This document shows positions 44,122 through 52,759 of a stretch of DNA of 64,000 bases, in pieces. Origin of the DNA: Novosphingobium jiangmenense (GTDB taxonomy: Bacteria > Pseudomonadota > Alphaproteobacteria > Sphingomonadales > Sphingomonadaceae). The stretch is from assembly GCF_015694345.1 (NCBI RefSeq), contig NZ_JADQDC010000001.1:372001-436000 (forward strand), in the 5' to 3' direction. The position numbers and the translations under genes were made by a program. Within the stretch, counting starts at the first letter, position 1; each line of letters starts with the position of its first letter. The notes under the pieces were generated by a model. The model was not told the origin of the DNA and searched no databases. It saw only the letters and a program-made list of their open reading frames with translations.

Positions 44122-44595
44122 TCAGGCCCTCCCTTCGATCGGAGCGACGTCGAACTGGTACTTGATGATGTCGACGACGATGGCCGGGGTGAGCGTGCGG
44201 ATACCATGGACGCCCGAGAGCTTGTCGAGCAGGAACTCGGACAGATCATCAAAATCGTGCAGCGCGACGAGCATGTCGATGTCATAGCCGCCGGTGACCA
44301 TATGCGCGGCGACGACTTCGGGCAGCGCGGCCAATTCGTGGGCGACATCGGAAGCGGGACGGCCATCGACCGAAACCGAGATGCGCAGCAGCACGTTGAA
44401 GCCGTGGGCCGAAAAGTCCGACACCGCGACAACGCGCAGCTGGTTGGCGTCCTCCATGCGGCGGATGCGCGTGGAAACCGTGGTCGCCGTCAAACCGAGC
44501 TTCTCGGCAATCTGCTGATTGTTGGCCCGGCCATTCGCACGCAACTCGCGAATGATCGCGTGATCCGTCGCGTCGAAGTTGAAAACCTGGCTCAT
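44122..44595 (-). CDS. Lrp/AsnC-family regulator
   Basis: 157 residues, start MSQVFNFDATDHAII (44595) with GAGG 6 bases upstream. Helix-turn-helix LRANGRANNQQIAEKLGLTATTVSTRIRRMEDANQLRV; ligand domain VLLRISVSVDGRPASDVAHELAALPEVVAAHMVTGGYDIDMLVALHDFDDLSEFL. It is the first of two tandem Lrp genes, which differ clearly in sequence. Such pairs may form hetero-oligomers. The 261-base gap to the divergent SDR gene holds its promoter. Confidence 0.88.
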   Translation of the reverse strand: MSQVFNFDATDHAIIRELRANGRANNQQIAEKLGLTATTVSTRIRRMEDANQLRVVAVSDFSAHGFNVLLRISVSVDGRPASDVAHELAALPEVVAAHMVTGGYDIDMLVALHDFDDLSEFLLDKLSGVHGIRTLTPAIVVDIIKYQFDVAPIEGRA

Positions 44596-44856
44596 TCTAC
44601 CTCGTACCATCTGGGCGTGGTTTACCGAACCTTGCCGATGTGCGCAGCGAAACCCCGGCAGTCAACCGCATTTCCGGCCTTATCCGCACCAAAGACGAGA
44701 GCATTGATGCCGAGTCACTGCGATTCCTGGCCCTTTCACGCCTGCCTTAATGAGAGACTCGTTGCTTTGCGCAGGCATATTCCATCATACCTACGAGGAC
44801 AAAGACCTAGCACGCGTCGTTTTACGATGAATGCGCAGAACGGGAGAGTTTGAACC

Positions 44857-45627
44857 ATGTTGGACAGGTTGGCGGGCCGTGCCGTGATCGTCGTCGGCGC
44901 AGGGACCGGAATTGGCGCTGCCACGGTGGCGCGGCTCTGTGCCGAAGGCGCGCGGGTCTGCGTCGCGGACGTGAATTTTTCCGCCGCCGAGGCCGTTGTC
45001 CGGCAGATGACCGAGGTCGGCCATGAGGCCCACGCGCTTGAGGTCGACATTACCAGCGAGGATGCGGTGAACGCCTGCTTTGCCGATGCGATCGCCCGGC
45101 TCGGCCACCTTGACGGCGCGCACATCAACGCAGCCGACCTGCGCACCATCTTTGCAGACAGCGATGCGCTGTCGCTCGATCTCGCCACGTTCGACCGGAC
45201 GCTCGCCGTCAACCTGCGCGGTCACCTGCTCTGCACCCGCGCCGCCCTGCCGCACCTGCTGCAAAGCGAACACGGCGCGATCGTCTACACCAGTTCCGGT
45301 GCTTCCGTGGCGGGCGAGCCCGAGAGGCCGTCCTATGCGGCGTCGAAGAGCGGACTGAATGCGCTGATGCGCCATGTTGCCAGCAAGTGGGGCAAGCAGG
45401 GGCTGACTGCCAACTGCGTGGCGCCGGGCTTCGTGATGACGCCGGAAATGATCGCAGGGGGCGCGGTGCCGCCGGAGTGGATCGACTATTCCATCGCTCA
45501 AACCCGCAGCACCCGCCTCGGCAAGGTGGAGGACATCGCGGCGATGGTGGCCATGCTCCTGTCCGAGGACGGGCGCTGGATCAACGGGCAGGTCATCCAC
45601 GTCAACGGCGGTGCGCTGCTGACCTGA
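44857..45627 (+). CDS. Short-chain dehydrogenase/reductase
   Basis: 256 residues, GGGAGA upstream of ATG. Motifs: VIVVGAGTGIGAATVARLCAEGARVCVADVN (TGxxxGIG variant GAGTGIG, NAD-type Asp), HINAADLR for NNAG, catalytic Ser...YAASK (VYTSSGASVAGEPERPSYAASKSG), and C-terminal WINGQVIHVNGGALLT. It stands alone between the Lrp pair and the TetR gene. A hydroxysteroid or other secondary alcohol is possible as substrate, but unproven. Confidence 0.85.
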   Translation: MLDRLAGRAVIVVGAGTGIGAATVARLCAEGARVCVADVNFSAAEAVVRQMTEVGHEAHALEVDITSEDAVNACFADAIARLGHLDGAHINAADLRTIFADSDALSLDLATFDRTLAVNLRGHLLCTRAALPHLLQSEHGAIVYTSSGASVAGEPERPSYAASKSGLNALMRHVASKWGKQGLTANCVAPGFVMTPEMIAGGAVPPEWIDYSIAQTRSTRLGKVEDIAAMVAMLLSEDGRWINGQVIHVNGGALLT

Positions 45628-45654
45628 CTTGCCTTGTGGCTTTGGGCGCGGGGC

Positions 45655-46317
45655 TTATTCCAGTCCGGCAAAGTACTCCGCGATCTTGGCATCGGGCATG
45701 CCGATGCCGCGCAGGCAGAACCACGTGGCTTGGCGCACCAGCTCGTCGCCCTCGATGCCATAGGGGCGGGCCGCCGGGGGCAGTCCGCCGATGGCCGCGA
45801 TCATCGTGCCGACGTGTTCGATGAACATCGCGGCTGCAGGAACGTCGAGCGCTTCGCCGGTCAGCCCGCCCTCGGCGCGGGCGGAGGCATAGGCCGCATC
45901 CATGCTGGCGGCATTGCGGCGCTGCGAGCGGCGGTAGATCAGGCTGGCATAGGAGCCATCGCCCGCAAGGCTGGCAAGGGTCATCCGGTGCGTGTCGTAG
46001 CGCTCGGGATCGCCCGCGTCGGCAACGCTGGCGGCGACGAACGTGTGGATCGCCTCGGCCAGGCCCAGCGTTCCCTCGGCATGGATGCCCTGCTCGCGCC
46101 AGCGCTCATCCTGTTCGAGGAACACCTGCCGCAGGACTGCTCGATAGAGCGCCAGCTTGCTGGGGAAATGGCGATAGACCAGTGCCTCGGAGATCTTCGC
46201 CTCGCGCGCGATCTGCAGCGTCTTGGCGCCATCGTAGCCGTGCTGGGAGAAGACCCGTCGCGCGGCAGAGACGATCTGGCTGCGACGCTCGGCGCCGGGA
46301 ATGCGTGTTCTGGCCAT
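45655..46317 (-). CDS. TetR-family regulator at the end of the steroid operon
   Basis: 220 residues, start MARTRIPGAERRSQIV (46317). N-terminal helix-turn-helix SAARRVFSQHGYDGAKTLQIAREAKISEALVYRHFPSKLALY; the rest is a helical ligand domain. It is the last leftward gene after the 19-gene steroid C/D-ring operon, separated by 101 bases with its own promoter. In actinobacteria the equivalent genes are controlled by the TetR protein KstR2. This protein could play that part, but its sequence does not allow a firm link. Confidence 0.82.
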   Translation of the reverse strand: MARTRIPGAERRSQIVSAARRVFSQHGYDGAKTLQIAREAKISEALVYRHFPSKLALYRAVLRQVFLEQDERWREQGIHAEGTLGLAEAIHTFVAASVADAGDPERYDTHRMTLASLAGDGSYASLIYRRSQRRNAASMDAAYASARAEGGLTGEALDVPAAAMFIEHVGTMIAAIGGLPPAARPYGIEGDELVRQATWFCLRGIGMPDAKIAEYFAGLE

Positions 46318-46324
46318 GAACACT

Positions 46325-46352
46325 CACTTACTTTGGGCGAGCGTCGTGTCAA
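46325..46352 (-). promoter_or_regulatory. Promoter of the TetR gene, possibly leaderless
   Basis: Read leftward: TTGACA (46352-46347), a 16-base spacer, then TAAGTG (46330-46325). A start about 7 bases later falls next to the ATG at 46317, predicting an mRNA with almost no leader. The direct repeat TAAGTGAGTG overlapping the -10 could be an autoregulatory site. Confidence 0.45.
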
Positions 46353-46418
46353 CCGCGCCAATGGCCGAGAAGGCGCAGCGCCGACAGCACTGCACCCACT
46401 TACCAACGGTCGTCGGGT

Positions 46419-47189
46419 TCAGGGGCCGACTGGCAGCATCACCGGGGCGAAGGTGGAGAGCAGCGCCGCGTCGAGCACTTGCGCCTGCCCGGTTATGAAC
46501 CCGGCGGCGGGGCTCGAAAGCCACAGCGCCACTTCGGCCACGTGCTGGGCACTGCCCATGCCGCGCAAGGGCACGCGAGGCAGGGACTGCGGATCGACCA
46601 TGGCGACATCCGCCGCGCCGATCAGCGGGGTTTCGACGCCACCGGGGCAGATCGCGTTGATCCGCGCCCCGCGCGCGGCAAAGGCATCGACGCAGGACTT
46701 CACCAGTCCGACGATGCCATGCTTGGCCGCGCTGTAGGCAGGGTTGGCGGGATGGCCGATGACGCCCGCAGCCGACGCCGTGACGACCACCGCGCCGCCT
46801 TGCGCGATCACCGGCTGCACTGCCTTGATCCCGCCGAAGGTACCCTTGAGATTGATCGCCACGATCCTGTCGAAGAACGCCTCGTCCACGGTGTCGAGCC
46901 CTTCGGCGGCACCATAGAAACCGGCGTTGAGGAAGGCGACGTCAAGCCTTCCGGCCTGCGCCATTACCGCGTCGACCATGGCCTGGTTGCTGGCATAGCT
47001 GGCGACATCGACCTGCACCGCGCTGGCATTGCCGCCGATCTCGGCCGCAACCGCCTCGGCTCCGGCAAGGTTGAGGTCCGCGCAGAACACGCGCGCGCCT
47101 TCCTGCGCATAGCGGATCGCCGCTGCGCGCCCGATGCCCGATGCCGCACCGGTTACCAGCGCGACCTTGCCTGCGAATGTTCCGGCCAT
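46419..47189 (-). CDS. Short-chain dehydrogenase/reductase
   Basis: 256 residues, start MAGTFAGKVALVTGAASGIG (47189) with AAGGAGAAG upstream. Asp after strand 2 (VFCADLN, NAD-type), LNAG for NNAG, catalytic Ser...YSAAK (TASAAGVIGHPANPAYSAAKHG). The C-terminus ITGQAQVLDAALLSTFAPVMLPVG lacks the usual DGG. It is the last gene of the steroid operon, 13 bases after the FadD3-like ligase. It probably oxidises a ring hydroxyl or a beta-hydroxyacyl-CoA intermediate; which one is not clear. Confidence 0.82.
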   Translation of the reverse strand: MAGTFAGKVALVTGAASGIGRAAAIRYAQEGARVFCADLNLAGAEAVAAEIGGNASAVQVDVASYASNQAMVDAVMAQAGRLDVAFLNAGFYGAAEGLDTVDEAFFDRIVAINLKGTFGGIKAVQPVIAQGGAVVVTASAAGVIGHPANPAYSAAKHGIVGLVKSCVDAFAARGARINAICPGGVETPLIGAADVAMVDPQSLPRVPLRGMGSAQHVAEVALWLSSPAAGFITGQAQVLDAALLSTFAPVMLPVGP

Positions 47190-47202
47190 CCTCGTCTTCT
47201 CC

Positions 47203-48732
47203 TTATTGGCTGCGCAGTTCGGTCTTGAGCACCTTGCCGGCAGCATTGCGCGGCAGGTCTTCGACCATCACGAAACCGCGCGGCACCTTGTAATTGGCCA
47301 TGTTATCGCGCGACCAGGCGATCAGCTCGGCCTCGGTGGCATTCGCGCCGGGGCGCAGCACGACATAGGCGCGGCCGACTTCGCCGAGCCGCTCGTCAGG
47401 CACGCCGACGACCGCCGCCATGCCTATCGCGGGGTGTTCAGCGAGCAGCTTCTCGACCTCGGCCGGATAGACGTTGAACCCGCCCGAGATGTAGAGGTCC
47501 TTCATCCGGTCGGTGATGCGGACATAGCCGCGCTCGTCCATCGTGCCGACATCGCCGGTGTGGAGCCAGCCATCGGCGTCGATGGTCTCGGCGGTCGCTT
47601 GCGGATTGTCGAGATAGCCGAGCATCACGCCCTGCCCGCGCACCTGCACTTCGCCGGTTTCGCCACGCGGCACTTCGTTGCCCTGCTCGTCGGCAATGCG
47701 CACCTCGTTGCCGGGGAAGGCCTTGCCGCAAGTGCGGGCGATAGTCTCCGCATCGTCACCCGGCACGCAAGTGGTGATGTTGACGCACTCGGTCATGCCG
47801 TATGCGGTGATCAGATCCACCATGCCGAGGTCGTTTCGGATGCGGTCGACCAGTGCGGGCGGCACGCTCGCCGCCCCGGTGGTGCCGCCGCGCAGCGACG
47901 AGCAGTCCCACTGGCGCTTGTCCAGTTCGGCCAGCAGCATCTGGAAGATCGTCGGCGGGCCGGGCATGAAGGTGATCCGCTCGCGCTCGATCAGGTCGAT
48001 CGCCTGTGCCACGTCGAACTGCGGCATCGGCACGGCGACCGCGCCCGACAGGATGCAGGCGACCCAGCCGACCTTCATGCCGAAGGAATGGAAGAACGGG
48101 TTAGCGATCAGGTAGCGGTCGCCCTCGCGCAGGCCGGTGTTCTGGCACCAGATCGCCGCTTGCGGCAGGACGCGACCATAGGTCATCAGCACGCCCTTGG
48201 GGCTGCCGGTAGTGCCGCTGGTGAAGAGGATGTCCGAGACGGTATCGGCGTCGATCCCCGCCAGCGCGGCGTCAACCGCCGGATCCTCCGCGCCCTTGCC
48301 GCCTTGCGCCAGATCGCCTTCGAGCAGCAGCGCCGCTTCGAGCGCGGGCAGGTCCTCGTCCGCGATCAGGGCGCGGTAGTCGATGCCGAGGAAGCCCTCG
48401 ACCGTGAACAGCAGCTTGGCGTTCGTGCGCCGCAGGATGTCCCCCGCCTCGCGCCCCTTCAACCGCGTGTTGAGCGTGACCACTGCCGCGCCGCAGGTCA
48501 TCACGGCAATCGCGGCGACGATCCATTCGCGGGAGTTGGGCGCCCAGATCGCCACGCGGTCCCCCGCGCCCACGCCCCGCGCCAACAGGGCCGAGGCCGC
48601 GGCGCGGCTGCGCTGCCACAGCTCGGCGAAGGACCAGACCTCGCCGTTCTCCAGCACCGCCGGAGCATCGGGCCAGGTCCTTGCCGCAGCTTGCGCAGCG
48701 TGGGGAATAGTGGGCGGAAGCGGATCGAGCAT
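47203..48732 (-). CDS. fadD3: FadD3-like acyl-CoA ligase (HIP-CoA ligase candidate)
   Basis: 509 residues of the acyl-adenylate family. Motifs: DILFTSGTTGSPKGVLMTYG (about residues 170-190), PFFHSFGMKVGWVACILSGAVAVP, PGPPTIFQMLLAE, YGMTECVNITT, GWLHTGDVGTMDERGYVRITDRMKDLYISGGFNVYP and a C-terminal catalytic lysine in RNAAGKVLKTELR. The segments TLNTRLKGREAGDILRRTNAKLLFTVEGFLGIDY and NPFFHSFGMK match FadD3, which activates the steroid C/D-ring acid HIP with CoA at the entry of the lower pathway. Neighbouring ipd-like genes support this. The stop lies 13 bases before the SDR start. Confidence 0.82.
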   Translation of the reverse strand: MLDPLPPTIPHAAQAAARTWPDAPAVLENGEVWSFAELWQRSRAAASALLARGVGAGDRVAIWAPNSREWIVAAIAVMTCGAAVVTLNTRLKGREAGDILRRTNAKLLFTVEGFLGIDYRALIADEDLPALEAALLLEGDLAQGGKGAEDPAVDAALAGIDADTVSDILFTSGTTGSPKGVLMTYGRVLPQAAIWCQNTGLREGDRYLIANPFFHSFGMKVGWVACILSGAVAVPMPQFDVAQAIDLIERERITFMPGPPTIFQMLLAELDKRQWDCSSLRGGTTGAASVPPALVDRIRNDLGMVDLITAYGMTECVNITTCVPGDDAETIARTCGKAFPGNEVRIADEQGNEVPRGETGEVQVRGQGVMLGYLDNPQATAETIDADGWLHTGDVGTMDERGYVRITDRMKDLYISGGFNVYPAEVEKLLAEHPAIGMAAVVGVPDERLGEVGRAYVVLRPGANATEAELIAWSRDNMANYKVPRGFVMVEDLPRNAAGKVLKTELRSQ

Positions 48733-48738
48733 CGTGCC

Positions 48739-49941
48739 TCAGGCCACTTCGAACAGACCGGCAGCACCCATGCCGCCCGCCACGCACATCGAGACAACAA
48801 CGTACTTCACGCCGCGCCGCTTGCCCTCGATCAGGGCATGGCCGACCAGACGCGATCCGGTCATGCCGAAGGGATGCCCGATGGCGATGCCGCCGCCGTT
48901 GACGTTGAGCTTCTCGGGATCGATCTCCAGCTTCTTCTGGCAATAGACGGCCTGCGAAGCGAACGCCTCGTTGATTTCGAACAGGCCGATGTCCTCGATC
49001 TTGAGGCCCGCCCGGTCGAGCAGCTTGGGGATGGCGAAGACCGGGCCGATGCCCATCTCTTCAGCCCCGCAGCCTGCCACCTGGAAGCCGCGATAGATGC
49101 CCAGCACCGGGCGGCCTTCGGCCCTGGCGGTAGCGAGGTCCATCAGCACTTGCGCCGATGCGCCGTCGGAAAGCTGGCTGGCGTTGCCTGCCGTCACATG
49201 CTTGCCCTCGGCAATCACCTGCCCGTTCTTGAACACCGGCTTGAGGCCCGCCAGCGCCTCGTATGTCGTGCCAGCGCGCACGCCTTCGTCCTTGGCGAGG
49301 GTGACTTCTTCCTTGCCGGTCTCGTTGCCTTCCTTGTCGAACAGCGCCTTGGTGACGGTGATCGGCACGATCTCGTCGTCGAACTTGCCCGCTTCCTGCG
49401 CTGCTGACGCGCGCTGCTGCGACAGGGCGGCAAAGCGGTCCTGCTCCTCGCGGCTCACGCCATAGCGTTCGGCGACGATTTCGGCGGTTTCGATCATCAC
49501 CATGTAGGCGTGCGGGTCCGCCGCCTTGATGAATTCCGAACGGTTGCGGAAGGCCGGGGCGTGCTTGTTGATGGTCAGCGAGATGCTTTCCATGCCGCCC
49601 GCCACGGCAACGTCGATCTCGTTGCACATGATCCCGCGCGCGGCGAGCGCGATGGCGTTGAGGCCGGACGAGCACTTGCGGTCGAGCGTGAAGCCGCCGG
49701 TCGTATCGGGCAGGACCGAACCGTGCACGGTCAGGCGCCCCAGGTTGTAGCTCTGCGTGTTCCAGTGGTTGCCAACGCCGAGGTAGACGTCGTCCACCCG
49801 CGCCGGATCGATGCCAGCGCGCGCGATGGCGGCATTGACCACGTGGCTGGAGAGCACCGGAGCCTCGGTGTCGTTGAAGGCTCCGCGATAGGCTTTGCCC
49901 ACGCCGGTGCGGGCGGTCGAAACGATGGCGGCTTCACGCAT
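48739..49941 (-). CDS. Acetyl-CoA C-acyltransferase (thiolase)
   Basis: 400 residues, normal for a thiolase. Nucleophilic Cys in [17 protein letters not shown] (about residue 90), NEAFASQ, His in [16 protein letters not shown] and the second Cys in [14 protein letters not shown] are all present. It would cleave a 3-ketoacyl-CoA with CoA in beta-oxidation of the side chain or opened rings. The gene sits 13 bases after the ketosteroid isomerase gene and 6 bases before the FadD3-like gene. It is distinct in sequence from the second thiolase of the operon, so two thiolytic steps are likely. Confidence 0.87.
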   Translation of the reverse strand: MREAAIVSTARTGVGKAYRGAFNDTEAPVLSSHVVNAAIARAGIDPARVDDVYLGVGNHWNTQSYNLGRLTVHGSVLPDTTGGFTLDRKCSSGLNAIALAARGIMCNEIDVAVAGGMESISLTINKHAPAFRNRSEFIKAADPHAYMVMIETAEIVAERYGVSREEQDRFAALSQQRASAAQEAGKFDDEIVPITVTKALFDKEGNETGKEEVTLAKDEGVRAGTTYEALAGLKPVFKNGQVIAEGKHVTAGNASQLSDGASAQVLMDLATARAEGRPVLGIYRGFQVAGCGAEEMGIGPVFAIPKLLDRAGLKIEDIGLFEINEAFASQAVYCQKKLEIDPEKLNVNGGGIAIGHPFGMTGSRLVGHALIEGKRRGVKYVVVSMCVAGGMGAAGLFEVA

Positions 49942-49954
49942 GTATATGTCCCCT

Positions 49955-50332
49955 TCAGCCGAAACCGTGCATGTTGGAAGGCCCGAAATAGGCCCGCATC
50001 TCGACGACCTTGCCGTCGTCGTTGAACTTGAAGGTGTCGATCACCTCGACCCGATGGTCCTTGCCTTCCCAGTGGAGGTGGACCGTGAAGGCGAACGCCG
50101 CATAAGGACCGCACAGTCGGATCGCGCCATCGAGTGCGAGCTTCGCGCCGGTCTGCATCGAGGCGGTGTAGAATTCGAGGATCGCGGCCTGCCCGACCTT
50201 CGGCTCCGTGCCCACCGGGTCCTCGACCGTAGCATCCGCCGCGAACAGCGCGGCGACCCGCTCGGGCGCACCGGCGTCGAATGCGGCGACATATTCGTGG
50301 ACGGCAGCTTCCATCACCTTGGGATCGGGCAT
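49955..50332 (-). CDS. Steroid delta-5-isomerase-like protein
   Basis: 125 residues. Tyr14 (HEYVAAFD), Asp38 (ATVEDPVG) and Asp99 (VEVIDTFKF) fall exactly at the numbers of the catalytic triad of Comamonas ketosteroid isomerase (Tyr14, Asp38, Asp99). It should catalyse delta-5 to delta-4 double-bond migration in 3-ketosteroids, or a related allylic isomerisation of a C/D-ring CoA ester. The start [14 protein letters not shown] (50332) lies 5 bases after the MaoC stop. It is unusual to see it inside a C/D-ring operon, which acts after ring A is gone. Confidence 0.85.
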   Translation of the reverse strand: MPDPKVMEAAVHEYVAAFDAGAPERVAALFAADATVEDPVGTEPKVGQAAILEFYTASMQTGAKLALDGAIRLCGPYAAFAFTVHLHWEGKDHRVEVIDTFKFNDDGKVVEMRAYFGPSNMHGFG

Positions 50333-50337
50333 CGCAT

Positions 50338-50796
50338 TCACTCCGGAAAATAGCGGCTGATGGTATCGAGCACGCAGGCGGGCTTCTCCTGTCCCTCGAT
50401 CTCGACGGTGACGCGCACGACCGACTGGATCGCGCCCTTCACTTCCTCGACCGAAACCACCTCGCCCACGCCACGAATGCGGCTGCCGACCTTGACCGGC
50501 GACAGAAAGCGCAGGCGATCGGCGCCGACGTTGACCGCATGGGCAAAGCCGCGCACCTCGATCAGCTGGGGCAGGAAGTAATTCACGAGGCTCATCGTCA
50601 GGTAGCCGTGGACGATGGTGCCGCCGAACGGCCCGTCCTTGGCGCGCTCGACGTCGACATGGATCCACTGGTGATCGCCGGTCACGTCGGCAAAGCCGTT
50701 GACGCGGTCCTGATCGACCAGCAGCCACTCGGTCGGCGGCAATTGCGTGCCTTCCTTGCCGAGCAGGTCGGCGGGCTTTTCGAACACCACCGCCAC
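50338..50796 (-). CDS. MaoC/NodN-like (R)-enoyl-CoA hydratase
   Basis: 152 residues of a single hot-dog fold. The hydratase motif with Asp and His five apart is in FADVTGDHQWIHVDVERA; then GGTIVHGYLTMSLVNYFLPQL and AVNVGADRLRFLSPVKVGS, typical of the NodN/MaoC group. It would add water to a trans-enoyl-CoA in the (R) configuration. The GTG start at 50796 has AGAGGG upstream and lies 2 bases after the IpdF-like stop; no ATG is available in frame. Confidence 0.8.
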   Translation of the reverse strand: MAVVFEKPADLLGKEGTQLPPTEWLLVDQDRVNGFADVTGDHQWIHVDVERAKDGPFGGTIVHGYLTMSLVNYFLPQLIEVRGFAHAVNVGADRLRFLSPVKVGSRIRGVGEVVSVEEVKGAIQSVVRVTVEIEGQEKPACVLDTISRYFPE

Positions 50797-50798
50797 GA

Positions 50799-51584
50799 TC
50801 AGGCCCTCTGGCTGGAGACCGGGACGATCTCGCCGGTCATGTAGGAGGACAGGTCCGAGGCGAGGAACAGCATGACGTTGGCCACTTCCCACACTTCGGC
50901 GGGGCGGCCATAGGCCTCGGTCTTGACCAGTTCGGCAAGGCGCTCCTCGGTCGTCACCTTGGCGAGGAAGGGGTGCATGGCAAGGCTCGGCGCGACGGCA
51001 TTGATGCGCACGCCATGGTCCGCCGCTTCGAGCGCGGAACAGCGGGTGAAGGCCATGACGCCTGCCTTGGCCGCGGCATAGTGCGCCTGGCCCTTCTGCG
51101 CGCGCCAGCCCAGCACCGAGGCATTGTTCACCATCACGCCCGACTTGTTGGCATACATCGAGGGCAGGAACGCCCGCGTCATGCGAAACAGGCTGGTCAG
51201 CGTCACATCGAGCACGCGACTCCACTGCTCGTCGGTCATGTCGACGACATCGACCTCGCCGCCAAGGCCGGCGTTGTTGATCAGCACGTCGACCTTGCCG
51301 AGCTTCTCAAGCGCCGCATCGCGCAAGTCCTGCACTTGCGCCTCGCTGGTCACATCGCAGACCTGCGTGACCGGACGCTCGCAGCCGACTTCCGCCGCGA
51401 TGCGATCCGCCGCCTCGCCTAGGCGCCGTTCGTGGAAGTCGCTGATCAGCAGACGCGCGCCCTCTTCGGCGGCGCGCTTGGCCACGGCAAAGCCGATGCC
51501 GGTGCCGGCAGCTGCAGTGACCACGACGGTCTTGCCCTTGAGCATGCCCAGCGGCGTGGGATAGGGAGGAACGGGAACGCTCAT
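50799..51584 (-). CDS. ipdF: IpdF-like short-chain reductase
   Basis: 261 residues. The cofactor motif VVVTAAAGTGIGFAVAKRAAEEGARLLISDFHERRLGEAADRI is the characteristic TAAAGTGIG form of IpdF, the SDR of steroid C/D-ring degradation acting on the 5-oxo/5-hydroxy indane CoA ester. NNAGLGG and catalytic Ser...YAAAK (NNASVLGWRAQKGQAHYAAAKAG) are present. The start overlaps the stop of the upstream dehydrogenase gene (ATGA). Assignment rests on motif style and the surrounding fadD3/fadE/ipd set. Confidence 0.78.
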   Translation of the reverse strand: MSVPVPPYPTPLGMLKGKTVVVTAAAGTGIGFAVAKRAAEEGARLLISDFHERRLGEAADRIAAEVGCERPVTQVCDVTSEAQVQDLRDAALEKLGKVDVLINNAGLGGEVDVVDMTDEQWSRVLDVTLTSLFRMTRAFLPSMYANKSGVMVNNASVLGWRAQKGQAHYAAAKAGVMAFTRCSALEAADHGVRINAVAPSLAMHPFLAKVTTEERLAELVKTEAYGRPAEVWEVANVMLFLASDLSSYMTGEIVPVSSQRA

Positions 51585-52759
51585 GCTTGGCCTCTCGGTT
51601 CGCGCGGCAATCCCAGACCGCGCTCGGCGATCAGGTTGCGCTGGATCTGGTTGGTGCCGCCGTAGATCGTGTCCGAGCGGCTGAAGAGAAACAGGTTGGG
51701 CAGGGTCGGCCAGGAGTAGTGGTCACCGGGCGCGACTTCCGCCGCCTGCCCCAGCACCTCCATGCCCAGTTCGCCAAGGTTGCGCCGCCAGGTTGCCCAC
51801 TGGATCTTGTAGGTCAGCGCCGCGCCGTCGATGGCGGCAAGATCGGTGCCCGAAAGCATCCGCAGCGCGCCGTAGCGCATCAGCCTGAGGCCGATCTCGG
51901 CCCGCGCGATCTTCTGGCGCACGACCGGATCGGCGGCCTTGCCATTGGCCTTGGCGGCATCGATTACCGCGTCGAGCTCGTTGCGGAACTGCATCTGCTG
52001 GCCGAGCGTGGAAACCCCGCGCTCGAACGCCAGCAGCGCCATGGCCACCTTCCAGCCCTCGCCCGCCGCGCCGAGCATGGCATCGGCGGCACAACGCGCG
52101 TCGGTGAGGAAGGTCTCGTTGAATTCGGCCTCGCCGTTGATCTGGCGGATCGGGCGGACCTCGATGCCGGGCTGGTCCATGTCCATCAGCAGGAACGACA
52201 GGCCCTTCGGCCCCGCCGAACCTTCCTCGCTGCGCGCGACGACGAAGATCATGTCGGAATAGTGGGCAAGGCTGGTCCAGACCTTCTGGCCATTGACCAC
52301 CCACTGCCCATCTTCCAGACGCGCCTTGGTCTTGACGTTGGCAAGGTCGGACCCGGCATTGGGTTCGGAATAGCCCTGGCACCAGATCTGCCGCCCTGCG
52401 GCGATTTCGGGCAGATAGCGCGCCTTCTGCTCCTCGGACCCGAAGGCGAGGATCGTCGGTCCGGCCAGTTCGACGCCGATGTGGTTGATGCGGTTGGGAG
52501 CGCCCGCCCGCGCATATTCCTCGGCGAAGATCACCTGCTGGGCGATGGTCGCATCGCGCCCGCCCCATTCGCGCGGCCACCCGATGCAGCTCCAGCCCGC
52601 TTGCCCGAGGCGCTGCTCCCACTCCTTGCGGCGCGGGATTGCGTCACACAGGTTGGGGATGCCGCGAATGTCGGCGAAGTCCCCGGTCATTTCCGCCTGC
52701 AGCCACGCCGCGCACTCGGCGCGGAAGGCTTCGTCGGCGGGGGAAAAGCCCAGCTTCAT
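51581..52759 (-). CDS. Acyl-CoA dehydrogenase subunit lacking the catalytic Glu (large partner)
   Basis: 392 residues, start MKLGFSPADEAFRAECAAWL (52759). Typical ACAD sequence: IGWPREWGGRDATIAQQVIFAEEYARAGAP, GYSEPNAGSDLANVKTKA, GQKVWTSLAHYSD and the C-terminal IYGGTNQIQRNLIAERGLGLPR. The residue aligned with the MCAD catalytic Glu is Gly (YGGTNQIQ), so the base must come from elsewhere. Its 4-base overlap with the next, shorter ACAD gene suggests a heteromeric alpha2beta2 enzyme like actinobacterial FadE/IpdE pairs acting on steroid-ring CoA esters. Confidence 0.82.
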   Translation of the reverse strand: MKLGFSPADEAFRAECAAWLQAEMTGDFADIRGIPNLCDAIPRRKEWEQRLGQAGWSCIGWPREWGGRDATIAQQVIFAEEYARAGAPNRINHIGVELAGPTILAFGSEEQKARYLPEIAAGRQIWCQGYSEPNAGSDLANVKTKARLEDGQWVVNGQKVWTSLAHYSDMIFVVARSEEGSAGPKGLSFLLMDMDQPGIEVRPIRQINGEAEFNETFLTDARCAADAMLGAAGEGWKVAMALLAFERGVSTLGQQMQFRNELDAVIDAAKANGKAADPVVRQKIARAEIGLRLMRYGALRMLSGTDLAAIDGAALTYKIQWATWRRNLGELGMEVLGQAAEVAPGDHYSWPTLPNLFLFSRSDTIYGGTNQIQRNLIAERGLGLPREPRGQA

